A stretch of DNA of 64,000 bases from Parietaria judaica. Lineage: Eukaryota > Streptophyta > Magnoliopsida > Rosales > Urticaceae. The notes beneath the pieces were generated by a model, which was not told the DNA's origin, did not search any database, and saw nothing but the letters and a program-made list of their open reading frames with translations. Location: contig OX940863.1 in the NCBI GenBank assembly GCA_954871525.1, forward strand, positions 39,542,501 to 39,606,500, read 5' to 3'. Position 1 is the stretch's first letter. Every line of letters begins with the position of its first letter. Shown piece after piece: positions 1 to 12,503 of the stretch. The translations under genes were made by a program, and so were the position numbers.

Positions 1-506
1 AAAGCGTGGAAATAAATAATTAAAAAAACTCATTAATTCACATTTGAAAATTAAATGTATTTATTAATAAATTTAAGATACAAATATGATCACAACAAAC
101 TTCCTCAAATACACTCTTTTATATTTTCTTTTCGTCTCAAAATGCGAATAAAGAGAACTAGAGCCGCCATTTTCATCCATTAGCCTAATCTTCTTAATAC
201 TATTTTTGTCAAAATTGTAAAATCCTCACTTTATCTTTATAATGAGTTATCTAATGAACATTTCGGATTTGAAATGACAATTTTTTTTTTTTTGAGAAAT
301 ACATAAACATGCATGCAACGGATATAAAATTCTGGAAAAATGTGGGAACCACGGATTCATAGACAAAAATCTTTGGTTTTCGATGGAAACTGTTGACTTA
401 AAGACAAGACTATAGTTCATTCAAAGCTTTTATATTCAAATTACGTAATGTGCATAAATAATAGGCTATTGTAAGTTCAACTTATAAATTGATATTCAAT
501 GCCAAT
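1..506. other. AT-rich intergenic DNA
   Basis: No convincing gene, RNA or bounded repeat is visible. The stretch is AT-rich with stop codons in all frames. It ends at a clear LTR boundary, and the last five bases (ccaat, 502-506) would be one copy of that element's target-site duplication. Confidence 0.6.
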
Positions 507-1952
507 TGTTGATGCTGAAAATTAGATCAAACTTTTGAGCGGCCCAGTAGCATGGTATGGGCCGGGCCCAACATCGTGTGTTTACTTTGAGTGGGCTATA
601 GGGCATTGACCCATTCGCACTTCAGGTCAGACGAACCCTCCACTGTCAGTGGACCAGAGATCCGGGTTCTGTCCGTTGCCTGTAACCTCGTCGCCAGTAA
701 CAGACTGGGTGGGGTTACAGACAGGGGATGGCACTAGGGAGGTGGTCTCTACGTAGGGAGGGTCTCAGTGAGATCCCGATGTGAGCCCTGATAGAAGAGA
801 CCCCTCCGCCTAAATTCCTAACGTCGATCCGGGTCCACGGCCGGTCCGCAAAGTCAGTACAGACTGGGGGACGATAACACGTGTCCCGTAAATCGGAATC
901 TAGACAGGCAGGATCGTGCAGTCGTGTCAGGATCTCGTCCAGAGCTTCCGCCCTAGTTGCTTCCTCTGTGGTCCGGATCCTCAGATAATCCCAGGCGGTC
1001 AGACTCCTCGGTCCGCATTGTGAGTCCTGATACGGAGTCCTCGGTCTATCCCCGAAGTCGGTATATCTGCTACAGATAATGGACTGGGGGATAGCACGAG
1101 CACCACGTAGAACAGAACCTGGCGGGGAGAGTCGTAAACCATGCCGGGAATTTCTCCTGAGCTTCCGCTCTAGTCGTATTCCTTGCGCTCAGAACCTGGG
1201 CAAAAAAGCACCCGAGGTCAGGGAGAATAAGGGGGGATACCCCCTGATTCACCTCCGACGCTCAACATTAGGCGAATACCCGAGGGGGGAGGTGTTTAGA
1301 GAGAGTAAGAGACCTCTAAGGGCGAGCTTGGGAGAGAGGAAGTCGAGTTGGAATGACTTATCGATTTGTGAAAACCGGTGCCCTATTTATAGGAGGGTCC
1401 GGGGGTTCAAACGCGATTACATATTACTCCGGGAGGCCCCTGGAGTAAAATTATATAGTGTTTTTACTCCCCGGGATGTGGAAATACTGATGGCACAAGT
1501 TTCATCCCCATCAGAGCTCTCACACGCCCCCACGCGTGTGTTTCGTGTGGCGTACTCCGGGGAAACTTGCGCCCCACTCTGCTGACGTCATAGGGCTGAA
1601 ATCAGCCACCAAATGGGAGCTTGAAGGCATGTGTGACGCGTAGGAAGATGCTTGGAGGCTGCAGGTGACACGTGGCAGCATGTGGTGGCGCGTGTGGGCC
1701 TACGGGGCCCTGTGGGGCTCGCTCGGGGTGCTTACGGGGCCGTTTTTTTTGTCCCAGGAGTGTCCCGAGGCCAAATTTTATAAACTTTATTTCCTTTTTG
1801 AGTATCTCGATATTTATAGGAACATCTGGATACTTTGTTTTGCAAAAACGGGCCTCCGGAAGACATTTTGGGGTTAAAAATTATTTATTTAATAAATAAT
1901 TAATTAAATAATCTTCCGATATTAAATAAACTTTATAAAAATACCCCCAACA
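507..1952 (-). repeat. 3' LTR of a minus-strand Ty3/gypsy element
   Basis: Read on the minus strand the block starts TGTTGGGGGTATTTTTATAA and ends CAGCATCAACA, so it has the TG...CA ends of an LTR. A polypurine tract abuts it at 1953-1970, which makes it the 3' LTR. A TATA-like CCTATAAATAGGG lies on the minus strand near 1383-1397, suiting LTR promoter use. The solo LTR at 56425-57766 shares its ...CATCAACA end and the adjoining GCGGCCCA...GGGCC segment, so the two belong to related families. GC-rich open frames on the plus strand here are LTR composition, not genes. Confidence 0.75.
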
Positions 1953-1970
1953 TTAACCCCTCAGTTTCTC
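1953..1970 (-). other. Polypurine tract next to LTR
   Basis: The minus strand reads GAGAAACTGAGGGGTTAA directly before the LTR's TGTTGGGGG. This purine-rich segment is where plus-strand DNA synthesis primes in LTR retrotransposons. It fixes the element's orientation as minus and identifies the 507-1952 repeat as its 3' LTR. Confidence 0.65.
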
Positions 1971-2479
1971 GGAAGGCTTTATTTTGCGAAAAACTATATT
2001 TGCTCGGAGGGGGATTTTTAGCCTTTGATTTTAAAAAGATGTCTGGTGGCGTCCTCTGGAAAAACACTCTACTTTAAGTTTATCGGGGTGCTTCACTAGA
2101 AACCTTACCGTCTTACACTTTACGATCGTGGAGGCATCCCCAGAGATCACCTAGCTGTGTGTGTACAGGGTTGTTCCAGAGATAACCCTCCAGCAGCGTT
2201 TGCATGTGCGGGGTCGGTGTTCTTTTGAAATAACCTCCCATGTACTTCTTCAGGTGTTTTCCTGAGAGATAACCTTCTATATTTTCTTTTTAGTGAAAGG
2301 AGTTAGCGCGAGAGCTCTTCTTATTTATAATATTTCGAGAGATACAACGCTGACAACGCTGAAAAGCGTAAACTTGTGCCTCGGGGGGCACTTCTTCACA
2401 AAACCAGTGTACCTTCAAAGATACTTCTTGGAATTTTAAGAACTAGTGGAGAAAGATACGAGTTTACTTGGAGACATGT

Positions 2480-3300
2480 TACCGGTGGTTTCCTAGCGGT
2501 GTTGAGAGGCTAGCCGGATGACGTGTCTCTATCGACCATCTTTCCCGACACATATTCTTTGAGTTGGCCTTCTTGGATCAGGTCCTCGATCTGTTGCTTT
2601 AGATGCCAACAATCGGATGTCGAGAGTCCGGCCTCTTGGTGGAACTCGCAGTATTTGCTCTAGTCCTGCCTGACGCCTACAGGCATTGGCGGGGGCCGGA
2701 TGAATTTAGCTCCGTGAAGTTCAGGATCGTTGTGGGAGAGGCGTTCAGTAGTGTGGCGTCACTTCGAAATTGCTTCCCAGACTGGTTGCCGTGGTCAGGC
2801 GACGCGTCCGGTTGGCGTCTCTTTCTTCGAGATTCGTCGTCGTTTAGACGCCGAGTTTCTCGATCTATTTGTCTCCGGTTGCTGAAGTATTCCTCAACCG
2901 AGATGTCGTGTGCGGCTCGTTCCATCAACTCTGCCATAGAGGTCGGCCTCTTTATGACAAGAGATCACGCAAAGTTGTTACCCGGGAGGCCGTCGATCAC
3001 AGCGGTGACGGCATCGTCGTCGGTGCAGTTATTGACCTTGTTCGATTCGCTGATGAACCTATTTAGGTAGTCTTGGAGGGATTCGTCTTCCCATTGCTTG
3101 AGCGTCCACAGGTAGGACTTCTCCTTTCTTTGTGTTAGCGAGCTTGAGAATCAAAAAATGAAACTCTTCTTTAGTTCTTCAAATGAATTAATAGAGCCTT
3201 TCAGGAGTCGCTGATACCATTCGAAGGCTGGGCTTGCGAGGGTTATCTCTCAGGAAAACACCTCAATCGCTGCCAAAAAAGGATTACCTCTGTCTGAAAA
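2480..3300 (-). pseudogene. Ty3/gypsy gag remnant
   Basis: Minus-strand translation gives gag-like segments in several frames. One (2677-2937) reads MAELMERAAHDISVEEYF and then an Arg-rich stretch, typical of the end of the gag capsid region. Further along the same strand, about 2500-2640, comes YCEFHQEAGLSTSDCWHLK followed by QQIEDLIQEGQLKEYV, the zinc-knuckle-like nucleocapsid segment of plant gypsy gag. Upstream, about 2990-3090, lie matches to the D-Y-L-x-R-F-I and T-A-V-I-D-G-L-P gag motifs. Frameshifts and at least one stop separate the pieces. No protease, reverse transcriptase or integrase is seen between here and the 3' LTR, so the element is an internally deleted, non-autonomous derivative. 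Confidence 0.7.
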
Positions 3301-3489
3301 AGAAAAAAGGCGACAAACCGCAAGACCGGGCTATGCAAAGCCGATTATTCGAAAAGGAAAGCAATGAAGGCGTTCAAGATCACCCAACGAGCAGCTAATC
3401 CCGGGGCAGGGCTAGATTCTAAGGCCGCACGCTACGAGTTTCTCTGGTGCCCCTAGGACGTCAAGAAAGTGAGAAGATAGGCGATGGCC

Positions 3490-6400
3490 ATTCTCCTGCA
3501 AGTGCGCACCATGGCAAGCAGCGAAGCCTTTCCAGTACATCTCGTCAGAAGCGACCTTCCAAGATGCCTCAGCCTCCTACTGAGCCGCATCTGCCGCCGC
3601 TTTCATCTCAGCAACAAAGGATTTCTCCTTCTTGACGCACGCGCGAAGAAACAAGACATATCGATCTTGATCCGCCATAGCGATGCGACGCACATCGTCG
3701 AGGCGCCGCGCCTTCCGCAGCTCAGCATCTGACTCCCGACGACCCTCGCGCACTCCTTCTACCCTAGCAGCTTGAATCGTGAGTTTCATCTTAGCCAAAG
3801 CCTCTCGAAGACCGTCACGCTTGGAGCGAATCTCCGCCAAATCACGCGCCGTAATCTTCGCCTCGCGAGACAAGGCCCGTAGGCGTCGACTCGCCTCAGC
3901 TGACGTGGCGAACGACTGAAGAATAACAAAGACAATGTCAAAGAATGCAATCAATGGAGCAAGCGAATGCGTTGATAAAACGTACCATGCGACTAATAAG
4001 AAAAGGCTCTCTCGGACAGCTTGATCTCACTTGCCTCGTAGATAGAAACAAAGGTCTGAGGCAGCAGGTTCTCTACGCTCGACAAACAAGAACGCTCCAA
4101 AGTCATAGTATCATATCCATGAGATAGGCTACTAGATCCACGAGCGACGTCCAGCCAAGGATCCCCGGAAGAAGTAGAACGACACTTCATCTTCTTTTCA
4201 GCACGACGAGGAGAAACATCAGCTGAAGAACAACGGTTCATATCGCCCTCACGGCGGGGAGGATCGTCAACCGAAAGATCAACCACCGGAATAGGAGCAT
4301 CTCGGCCAGGGAGACCACACGTGGACATCGAAGACATCTTTGCATCAACATCAGGACAACGCGAACGGCGGGACGAGAGATAGACCCCATCCTGTGATGG
4401 ATAAATCTTCCTATGAGAGATATATCCCTTAGCGAACAGAGCCCAATGAAGAGGAGGACGCACCGCGCAGTTATCTGACTTCTGGCCAAGAGGCTGGGAT
4501 CTAGGGACCACTGAAGTCACAGGGACAGTATGCGGCGTCGGGGAGCGCAAGCTAAGGAAAAACTTATGAAACATGCCCCGCGTACGTGAAGAGATCGCTG
4601 CAATGGTAAACATATCAAACGTGTTAATGCGATAGTGCTTACTTAGCTTATCGCAAATGCGAACAAAGAGGAGAAGGACGATACCCGCAGTGGCAGCCGG
4701 AGCAGGAGCAGTGCTAGCAGAAGAAACCCGGTCGGCCGGAGCTTGAGTCTTCTTCTTAGCATGAGGCTTATCCAACGGGAGACGACGCACAGAAGTCCTA
4801 GTAAGAGGAAGCACTTTGATGGGCGCGGTAGCGTCTGGGGCGCTGCCCCGGACAACCTCAGGCTCGACAGTCGCTGTCGCTAGCGGAGGAATAAGCCCTG
4901 CATCGTCCCATGCCGGAATTTCAAGGAAAGCCTCCAGAGCACCCCAGGTCGCCAATTTCTTCAGGCGAGCCCGAGATCATCAAAGTCCGGCTGGAACGCT
5001 CCGATCAGAGACTTCACCTTTGGGCTAAGCTTCTGAGGCACGTTCCCCACCAAGCTGACAGGAGCCCACACCCACATAGCCCACTAGTCGTTATAAGGCC
5101 TGGCGCGAGGAAGACCCAACCTCAGGGTCGTGGTCGTACGGTACGAACCCTTGTTGTCATTACGATCAGAAAATCCGAAGACTCTGTGAAGCACCCGAAC
5201 ACTCAAAGAGTGACTAGTATGTTGATGCCACAAAGAGAAGCACATCGCCGCAGTACAAAAGGAGCCAGGCATCAGCTGAAGAGGAGGCAATCACAGTGCA
5301 ACAAGGAGGTCTTGCATGAAAGGGTGGAGCGCAAGCCTCATCCCGTAGCGACAACTCTCCAGATGAACAGGTACAAATCCAGGCTTGGTTACGCCAGGTA
5401 ATTGGTAAGCTGCAGGAGCTTGAAGACCAGGAACACGAGGAATCTCATACTTGGAGAATAAGGACGCCAATCCCGCGGCATTGACAATACTCGACACGTT
5501 CACATTAGGACAGATCATATCTGCATCGCAATCGACATCGACGGAGGAACCGTCGATAAAGGCATCAAGAACGTCATCAAGAACCGAAGGCTCGTGGAGA
5601 TGAACACCAGCAATATCCCCAGTAACTTGCTCGGCAGCCGAGATTTCACCGTCAGAAACCCTGGAAATCTACACATCCTTCACCGGTGAAGACAAGGTCG
5701 GACGAGTCATCTTCGACAGGTCCTTGCCCACTCCCGGGGCTGTATGAGAAGAGCTAAGGGCAGCAACACCATTCCCGGCGTGAGGCGTTTTGTTTTGCGA
5801 AGCTGCAGCCGCAATCAGAATCGCAATCGGGATCTTAGAATCCTCAAAGTCAAACTCACCATCAAAAGTGTCCTCCACCACCAAAGGTGGTGGTCTGGTC
5901 ACCAAAGCACCATCACCAGGAACCGAAGAGTCGTCATCAACCAGGCTTGGAGATCCAATTTTCTTTGCCGGCAATGCCACCACCACCATAGTCCGATTAG
6001 CCTCCGCCGGAAAGACCGAATGCGGTGGTTTTGGCCGCACCTCGTCATGACGGTCCTTGACAGCCATCTTCACCACAGTGATGTGATCATCAAGATTGGT
6101 CGCCGGAATCTCCATAGCCACCTTGCCGGAGTTTTCCACCACCAACGGAGCATCGCCGAAGTCCTTCATTGACGAGATAAAATTGATAAACTCGCCGGAG
6201 TTTCGCCCGTCAAAGTTCACGTCACCCGCCGCCGAAGCAAGCACTGCCACACCGGAGACACCACCGCCAAGAGCCGCTGCCACACCACCGCCAAGAGCCG
6301 CTGCCACACCATCACCTTCGCTGCCATCTCCCGCCGCAGCCACCACGCCAAAAGAAGCCATGCCCACCTCGGAGAACGCGCCCTCGTGCACACACGGGCC

Positions 6401-6772
6401 TACGCCGGTCTCGGCCTCCACGCCACCAAGCGCCAGGATTTCTATCCCGATGTCCATTCCTACATTTAAAATGTCCTCGTATGTGATTGGAGTTTCACCT
6501 ATACTCGCCGGAGTTCCATGAACACCGTCTCGAGTCTCAAAGAAATCAAAAAGTTGATCAAGAAAATCAAGGTTCTCACCGCCGCACTCAAGGAAGTCAA
6601 AGGCGCGAGATTCTTCACCGATCAAGCTATCGGGGTTGCCCATGATCACCAAGGAGCGTGCAAAGTCAACCGTCGAAGCTCGCCAACAATGGAGATGTGC
6701 GCCAAAATGGAGAGAAGACAAGGAGGAAGAAAGCCGACAACTCGCGGGTATTAAAAGGTAATATTCTCTCAT
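3490..6772 (-). pseudogene. Retroelement ORF region with gypsy-type 'transposase_28'-like domain
   Basis: Several minus-strand frames continue from one to the next. An Ala/Gly/Val-rich 5' part lies at 5669-6772 (ATG near 6640, MGNPDSLIGEESRAFDF). A segment at 5291-5518 reads PGFVPVHLESCRYGMRLALH then PFMQDLLVAL and matches the start of the plant 'putative gypsy type transposon' domain (PF04195, from memory). The domain appears to continue at 5084-5290 and 4900-5050. A coiled-coil Arg/Lys/Glu-rich piece lies at 3577-3954. Stops and frame changes break it into four or more pieces; introns could explain some. It is on the same strand as the gag remnant and the 3' LTR, so I read it as the 5' ORF of that element. 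Two perfect 24 bp direct repeats (about 6261-6308) encode an AAALGGGV duplication. Confidence 0.6.
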
Positions 6773-7444
6773 TCAATTCCCGTCATTAAGTGTTATTTTC
6801 CTCTCACCAATCAAGCAAAAAATTGATACCAATCAGCCCCCAAATCCGATGGTGCGATTTTTGGCTCTAAAAAACGATAAAAAATGGTTTTGACGTCGTT
6901 TTTAAGTGAAAATGTTTATTTTCAAAGTATGCTAAAAAAAACTTTGGAAATTAAAACTTTGGAACTTTAAAAGTTTCATTTTTAATTTTCAAGTATGAAA
7001 ACAAAAATAAAAATATTTTTCCGGGTTTTTATTTTACTTTATTTATTGCGGGTTAATTACGAAACTTTCTAAAGTTTCTAATTAATTCGTAACATGTTGT
7101 TTTCTCATGAAAATATTTATAAACAAAAATATGTGTCGCTTGATTTTATTTATTTACTTTGGGTTTATTTTTTAAGTTCTAAACAAAACTTTTATTAATA
7201 AAAGTTAGTTTACGAACTTCATAAAAATCCAAAAGTCAAATAAAATCCAAAAAGTGATATGCAAAAAAGATTTTTAAAATTTCTCTATGAATTATTTTGC
7301 GTGGGTATTATTAAATTAATGTCCAAGTTCTTGAAAAAATCAAAACGCTCATTTTTCCTGAGCGCATTTTATAAAGCCCAGTTTAGAGTAGAAAGAAAAA
7401 TAGTTTCTTGCGCAATGACATTACCCAAGAAACTTGGGGGTTAA
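6773..7444. other. AT-rich untranslated or spacer sequence
   Basis: AT-rich DNA with poly-T and poly-A runs and no coding signal. The first bases (6815-6860) include ccaatcagcccccaaatccg, and the last twelve (7429-7440, gaaacttggggg) look like a plus-strand polypurine tract just before a TGTTATATGC LTR start. The stretch may therefore be internal or 3' untranslated DNA of a second, plus-strand element. Confidence 0.4.
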
Positions 7445-8390
7445 TGTTATATGCAATTTTAGAGATATGTAAAATTTGGTCCCCATTGGCAAAAGTCAAA
7501 GCCCACTAGTAAAGTCAAGGCTCATTAGCCTAATCTCAAGCTCATCTAGCGAAGCCTGAAGGATCGGGCCCGAAGACGAAGCTCAAATACCAAAGGGACA
7601 TCCCTGAGAGCTGGTCGGGGCGACCAGTTAAGCGATGACATCCCTCAAGACCACCGGCGACAAGGCGTTGTGATCTCGACATCCCTCAAGGCCACCGGCG
7701 ATAAGGCGTTGTGATCTCGACATCCCTCATAGTCACCGACGATGATGTATCAAGGAGCCATGACAACCCTAGGTGTGTTTGACAACCTTTCCCTCGTCTA
7801 ATGGCCGAGAAAAGGTATGCATAGGCAACGCACCTGGATGACAGACAATGTTAAAGGAATGACGACCACTACGCCCGATAAAGGAGCACGGCGACCCCTC
7901 TCAGAACAAGGCGCATGGCGCACTCTTCCTTGGTAACCAAAGAATGACATACACCATTCATCTCCGTAATATAAATAGGAGGTTTCTCCTCCTCATTTTA
8001 CAACATTTTCCCCACTTTGAATTCTCTCTCCAAAATGAGAGCTTCTCTCTCTAGAATTCTCCTTCTTCCTGCGAGTTGGGTTCCGACACTCTGCTCCTCA
8101 AAGTCTCGCCTATCTTGGCTTGTCAAAAACAAGGATGATACTCAACCCATGTCGATATTCGACCCTTGTCGATCGTCGTTCTTTGCCGACCTTTGATCCA
8201 TGTCGACGCCTGATCTTTGTCAAAGCTATGGTCCTTGGTTGCCAAGGGTCTTTGACATCGATGCCTAACCTCATAAGTCGTCATTGTGGCGACTTGGTCC
8301 ACCACCTAGACATGCCGTCCCAGGCATGTCGCCTTGACGCCTCCTAGCCATGGCACCTAGTTGGTTCAACTAGCTTTGCTACCTAGCTAC
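7445..8390 (+). repeat. Gypsy-type LTR, plus orientation, right part interrupted
   Basis: Starts TGTTATATGCAATTTTAGAG right after a polypurine tract and resembles the start at 13247 (shared AAAGTCAAAGCCCACTA). A TATA-like ATATAAATAGGAGG at 7969-7983 precedes CT-rich DNA, as in an LTR R region. A GACATCCCTCAAG...GTTGTGATCTC unit of about 44 bp is repeated near 7636-7740. The solo LTR at 8391 inserted here; the LTR probably continues past 10852, but I cannot place its end. Confidence 0.55.
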
Positions 8391-10846
8391 TGTTGGGGGA
8401 TCACGTCTCGGATCCCGTGAATATTATCGCGAAATATGTCGTTGAACCGTCCGGGTAACATTAAAAAAATATATTTTAAGCGGAAAACATGTTAACCGAC
8501 CAACGGTCCGAACAATGGATATTGGGTAATTTAATATTCATAAATCATTATTAATAATCTAGTCTATAGGAAATAAATAGAAAGCACTAAATGGTCGCAT
8601 TTATTAACCCAATGCATAAGGCTGTACCTCAGTTGTTGACTTTCGGCTGCGCGTTCTGAACTTGGCAGGGCCCCGCCGGTGTTGAGGGAAACACCTGTGA
8701 TCTTCCGGGGTATTTTCCTGGATTCCTCGTACCAAAGCGTGGGCTTCGCCGGCAGGACTCCATCGCAAACTTTAACTAATGGTTCTTTTTAAGTTTCCGG
8801 AGAACTAAGTCTCTTAACTCGAACCAGAAAGGGAGATCAATCGTCAAAAATTTGCATACTCTAAGGGAGAGAGAAATCGAATTTTTGCTCTAGGCAAGGT
8901 GTGTAAAATGTGTAGAATGAGCTCCCTAGTTATAGGCTCAGACTGTAACCGAATTGGAAAAATTCTCACCCCTAAAATTTGAATTTATTAATTAAATATA
9001 ATTAATTATTTCAATCCAATGGTCTAGATTTAATCTTATCTAAATCCAATGGATATAATTAATTAGGGATTCATTAAATAAGAAAGACTTGGTAAAAATC
9101 AAAATCCAATCTTATTCTCTTATCTTAATATTCAAATTATATATATATATAATAATATTCGAAAATCAATTATCCAGATCCAACGGTTGCGATATATATT
9201 AAACCGATCTAATGGATCAAATTAATTCAGGATAAAATCAAATACCCAAGGACTTAGTAAAAGCCTTAATTTGATTCTATCCATATTATAAATTCAAAAA
9301 TTATATATTATATATATAATTAATTAATTTCCAATCCGATGGTAAAGATTAAATCTTAAACTGATCCAACAGATATAATTAATTAGGTCAAATTCGAAAA
9401 CCCTAAGCTTGGTCACCAAGCTATTAATTTTGAATTAGGATAGGGTTAAAATCAATTATCTTAATCCAACGGTTGATATTAAATCCTAACCGATCCAATG
9501 GATTAAATTGATTTTAGGATTTTTCTCAAATACCAAAACATTTGGTACTTATGTCGCAATTATGAAAAGACCAAGTCTAATAATTCGAATGCAATACAGT
9601 TGCACATTCCATGGGGCTGCATACATATACACATGTAAATATATATATATTTATTTATTAATATAAATCCATTAATTATTAATTAATTATTAATAAGATA
9701 TTAATAATTAAATCCAAATAATTATACTATATTAATATCTACTGATCTCAATATTACACATTCAAATTTCATGGTGTCACACCATCATTTAAATTCATGA
9801 CATGTGATTTAATTTCATAGTTTACCGAAATGATCATAAACTTAGAAATTATCTAAATCACAAACCATACGTTGAACGAACTGCTAGGACGTTCGTCACT
9901 TAAGCTCCAACAAACTGCTAGGACGTTCGTCAAACCTCGGTATAATTCCATTATAAACTCGAGGCTGCACTCTTTAGTGATACAGTATATATTATTCCCT
10001 TTATTACAGCAGGGTGTCCATTGATACCATCAAATTCGAGTTTTCACTTGATGATCCACACATGAGCAGGCGGTTTTACCATTTTGCCTCTCATTGCATT
10101 TTCCTCCTTGACTCAGTCAGTAATATCATGAGTAACCCACTTATGTTTTCGATTCATAAGTTGCGCACGGGTACCTCTCACTTCTCACCACCGACAACCA
10201 AGGGAATTATCTTGACTCTGAAGAGAGCTGTGTGATGCCCATGTCTATGACTAAGCTACCCTTACTGCTGACTATCATGTTCCCAAAATAATAGTGTTGG
10301 GAACAACGGTAATATATTGTGTTCTTTAACGGTTAAATCAAAGAACAATCAAGCCAGCAGCTCGAACTCAAGATCACTCAGGACTTAGATCGAATATCCA
10401 TTTGATCATCTACTAGTGACCCAACTCCAAGTTATCAGTGACGGACTTATATGATAACTTCCGGAGTTTAAGTCAGGTCCAGTCAAGTATGAAGACACTT
10501 CATACTTAATGCACTTCTAGTGAGTGTGACACACACTTAATCCAGAATAGGATTGTCACTTAGTCACATTAATGACCTTATACGATTAATGGGCTCCCAC
10601 CCAGTTAATCAGGTCACGGACATTTTAAGTTCATTTATTATGATTATTAATTCTTCCTCACATTGACTCTGTTGTGATAATAATAACATAATTGCATCCT
10701 TTATGAACTAAGGAACAAACATTCTATTTTACTCTACCAGAAACTATAATAAGATTAACATAATAAGCACCATCTTTTATTCAACGACTTGTCATAATCT
10801 TTTACAAATGGATTAAAACAGCTTGTTCAAGGACACATGTCCAACA
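8391..10846 (-). repeat. Solo LTR (2456 bp) with 5 bp TSD
   Basis: Begins TGTTGGGGGATCACGTC and ends GGACACATGTCCAACA, flanked on both sides by gctac (8386-8390 and 10847-10851). Perfect TG...CA ends, a perfect 5 bp duplication and no internal gag, pol or second LTR identify a solo LTR, formed by recombination between the two LTRs of a full element. It is the same family as 31497-34209 in the opposite orientation: that copy begins TGTTGGACAT, matching the reverse complement of this end. The interior has many degenerate AT-rich CCAATGG/CCAACGG units (about 9015-9530). Confidence 0.9.
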
Positions 10847-10851
10847 GCTAC

Positions 10852-12129
10852 GTCGACAGAGACCGCGTCTCTGCAATTTGCTACTAACTTGCCCAGGCAA
10901 GCTCTGGTACGTACGCCCTAACCTTCCACTTTGAACTACGTGATGACCTGATCGCTTTAGAGGGTACGTATGCAGCCTTTCACGAGGTTCGGCATCAAAT
11001 ATTTTTACCCCCTATCTTTTCCCTGTCTTCAAACATATTCAATGACAAGCGTCAAAGAGGCTTCAAAGGTTCAATCCTCCGATTCTCCTAGACGTGTTCT
11101 ACATGTGCAGGTTACAGCAACATCTTGCCATCAAGGACGACACCGCCAAGGTCGACGATCTCGAGCCTAGGGCTCGCCATAGACCAAACTCTATGGTGAT
11201 TCCCTATACTCACAGGTTCGTCGGAGACGACTACTTCAAGTCAACGGTCATCAGGACAGCCCATGCCTCGCTGGAAGCGACTATCCGCCTTCAGCTAAGT
11301 CAACCTACATTGACTCATTATTCAATTATTCAAGTGTTCACCAGGTCCAGTTCGGGGCCCAAACCTTGGATTCGACTCTAAGTTAAAGCCACTTTTACGC
11401 ATTAACAGAAACTATTCTAGAATATCAAACAATGTATACAATATACTACTCTACAATGAAATTTATAACTTAAATGAAATAATTTGCTAAGTAAAAGCCA
11501 ATCAAATGACTTAGGCATACGGGGGCGCACCCAGCCATGCTTTGGGTGAAAAATATTGTTTATGTCACTCCCGGTCTACCAGATTCAAATATTTAGGCAT
11601 TTAATCTTATATATTTTGATATTATCTTTAACTAAAATATTTACGATGTATCTAGGACTAGTAATACATACAAAATTAATTTTTGACTACATTTATACAT
11701 ATAAAAACAATATTTTTCAAGGAAACTTTTTTATTCTATGTGTAACTATCTCATTAAGGTTATGAATGTCTTTACTTTTTCTTTTCAATAATTCCGAATG
11801 AAACTATTAGAGCTTTGGAGGAATAGAAAAATTTATGTATATGTGTAAATGAAAACAAAATGTTATCTAAAATTTTACTTGATTTAGTTTTAAACAATAT
11901 TTAATGGGGACCTAATTTGATACATATCATTAAAATTGTCACGACATTAATAAACTATTCTCACTTTTCGTTACTTAATAAAAATCACTAACTAATCGAA
12001 TGATGATAAACAACTATCATCACCGTTTGTTACTTAGTAAACATGTTACAACGATATAGAATTTATTTTATTTGTAGTTCGCCACTCCCGATTTAGAGTT
12101 CTGAATCAGCCCCTACGTGTAAGAAACAA
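10852..12129. other. Repeat-derived and AT-rich intergenic DNA
   Basis: 10852-11380 is of mixed composition with short open frames and is probably the rest of the LTR or retroelement interrupted at 8391. From 11400 to 12129 the DNA is AT-rich with no coding signal. I recognise no gene here. Confidence 0.45.
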
Positions 12130-12503
12130 CTATAATTCTTCATGAATAGTTTTAAGCACCGCGCTAGGAGCGCCTACAATGGTCACATGATGTACCGGGA
12201 CATTTACAAGCGTTCGCGCTACGTCTCTGAATTGGAGCTCTCCACCATCTTTGCACTTCGAAAGAAGGCGGTTTGCCTCTTGCTTTGTCATCAAAACCTT
12301 CACTCTCACAGCCCCTTTCCTTTCTTCTTTGCGGATAAGTGGTTCCGAGCTCTCAAGCGAGTTGAAGTCGTGCTTTTTGGCTTCAGCTCGGTGTTGCTCT
12401 GCTCATCCCTGTATATGACGTGCTTTTTTCGGCTGACTCTCTGGCTTTCTTGTGCTTCGTCTGATGAGGTGTTGTGGAAGAAAGTGAGCAAAGAGTTTAG
12501 CAT
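12130..12503 (-). pseudogene. Small plant protein gene with a one-base frameshift
   Basis: The minus strand from ATG at 12503 encodes about 63 residues (MLNSLLTFFHNTSSDEAQES...), ending in a basic run with stop TGA near 12306. Shifting frame by one base within the purine run around 12310-12325 opens a second frame to the TAG at 12130-12132 that reads VRVKVLMTKQEANRLLSKC, then GGELQFRDVARTLVN. That R-V-K-V-x-M-T-K-x-E-A pattern is typical of a small, basic plant protein family (DUF7890-like, from memory) of unknown role, normally about 120-150 residues in one exon. Both halves are in the expected order and together have a normal length, so this is either a recent pseudogene or a base-call error. 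The plus-strand open frame over the same bases is antisense. Confidence 0.55.

Noticed and set aside
1079..1585. 168-residue plus-strand open frame
   Set aside because: Lies entirely inside the 507-1952 LTR on the antisense strand; Arg/Ser/Pro-rich composition reflects GC-rich LTR DNA.
3945..6521. Several plus-strand open frames (for example 4910-5401, 5744-6172, 6096-6521)
   Set aside because: They mirror the minus-strand retroelement ORF region, which carries the recognisable domain; repeat-rich composition explains them.
7636..7745. Regular repeats that might suggest a CRISPR array
   Set aside because: Only about two and a half 44 bp tandem units with no unique spacers, inside a plant LTR.
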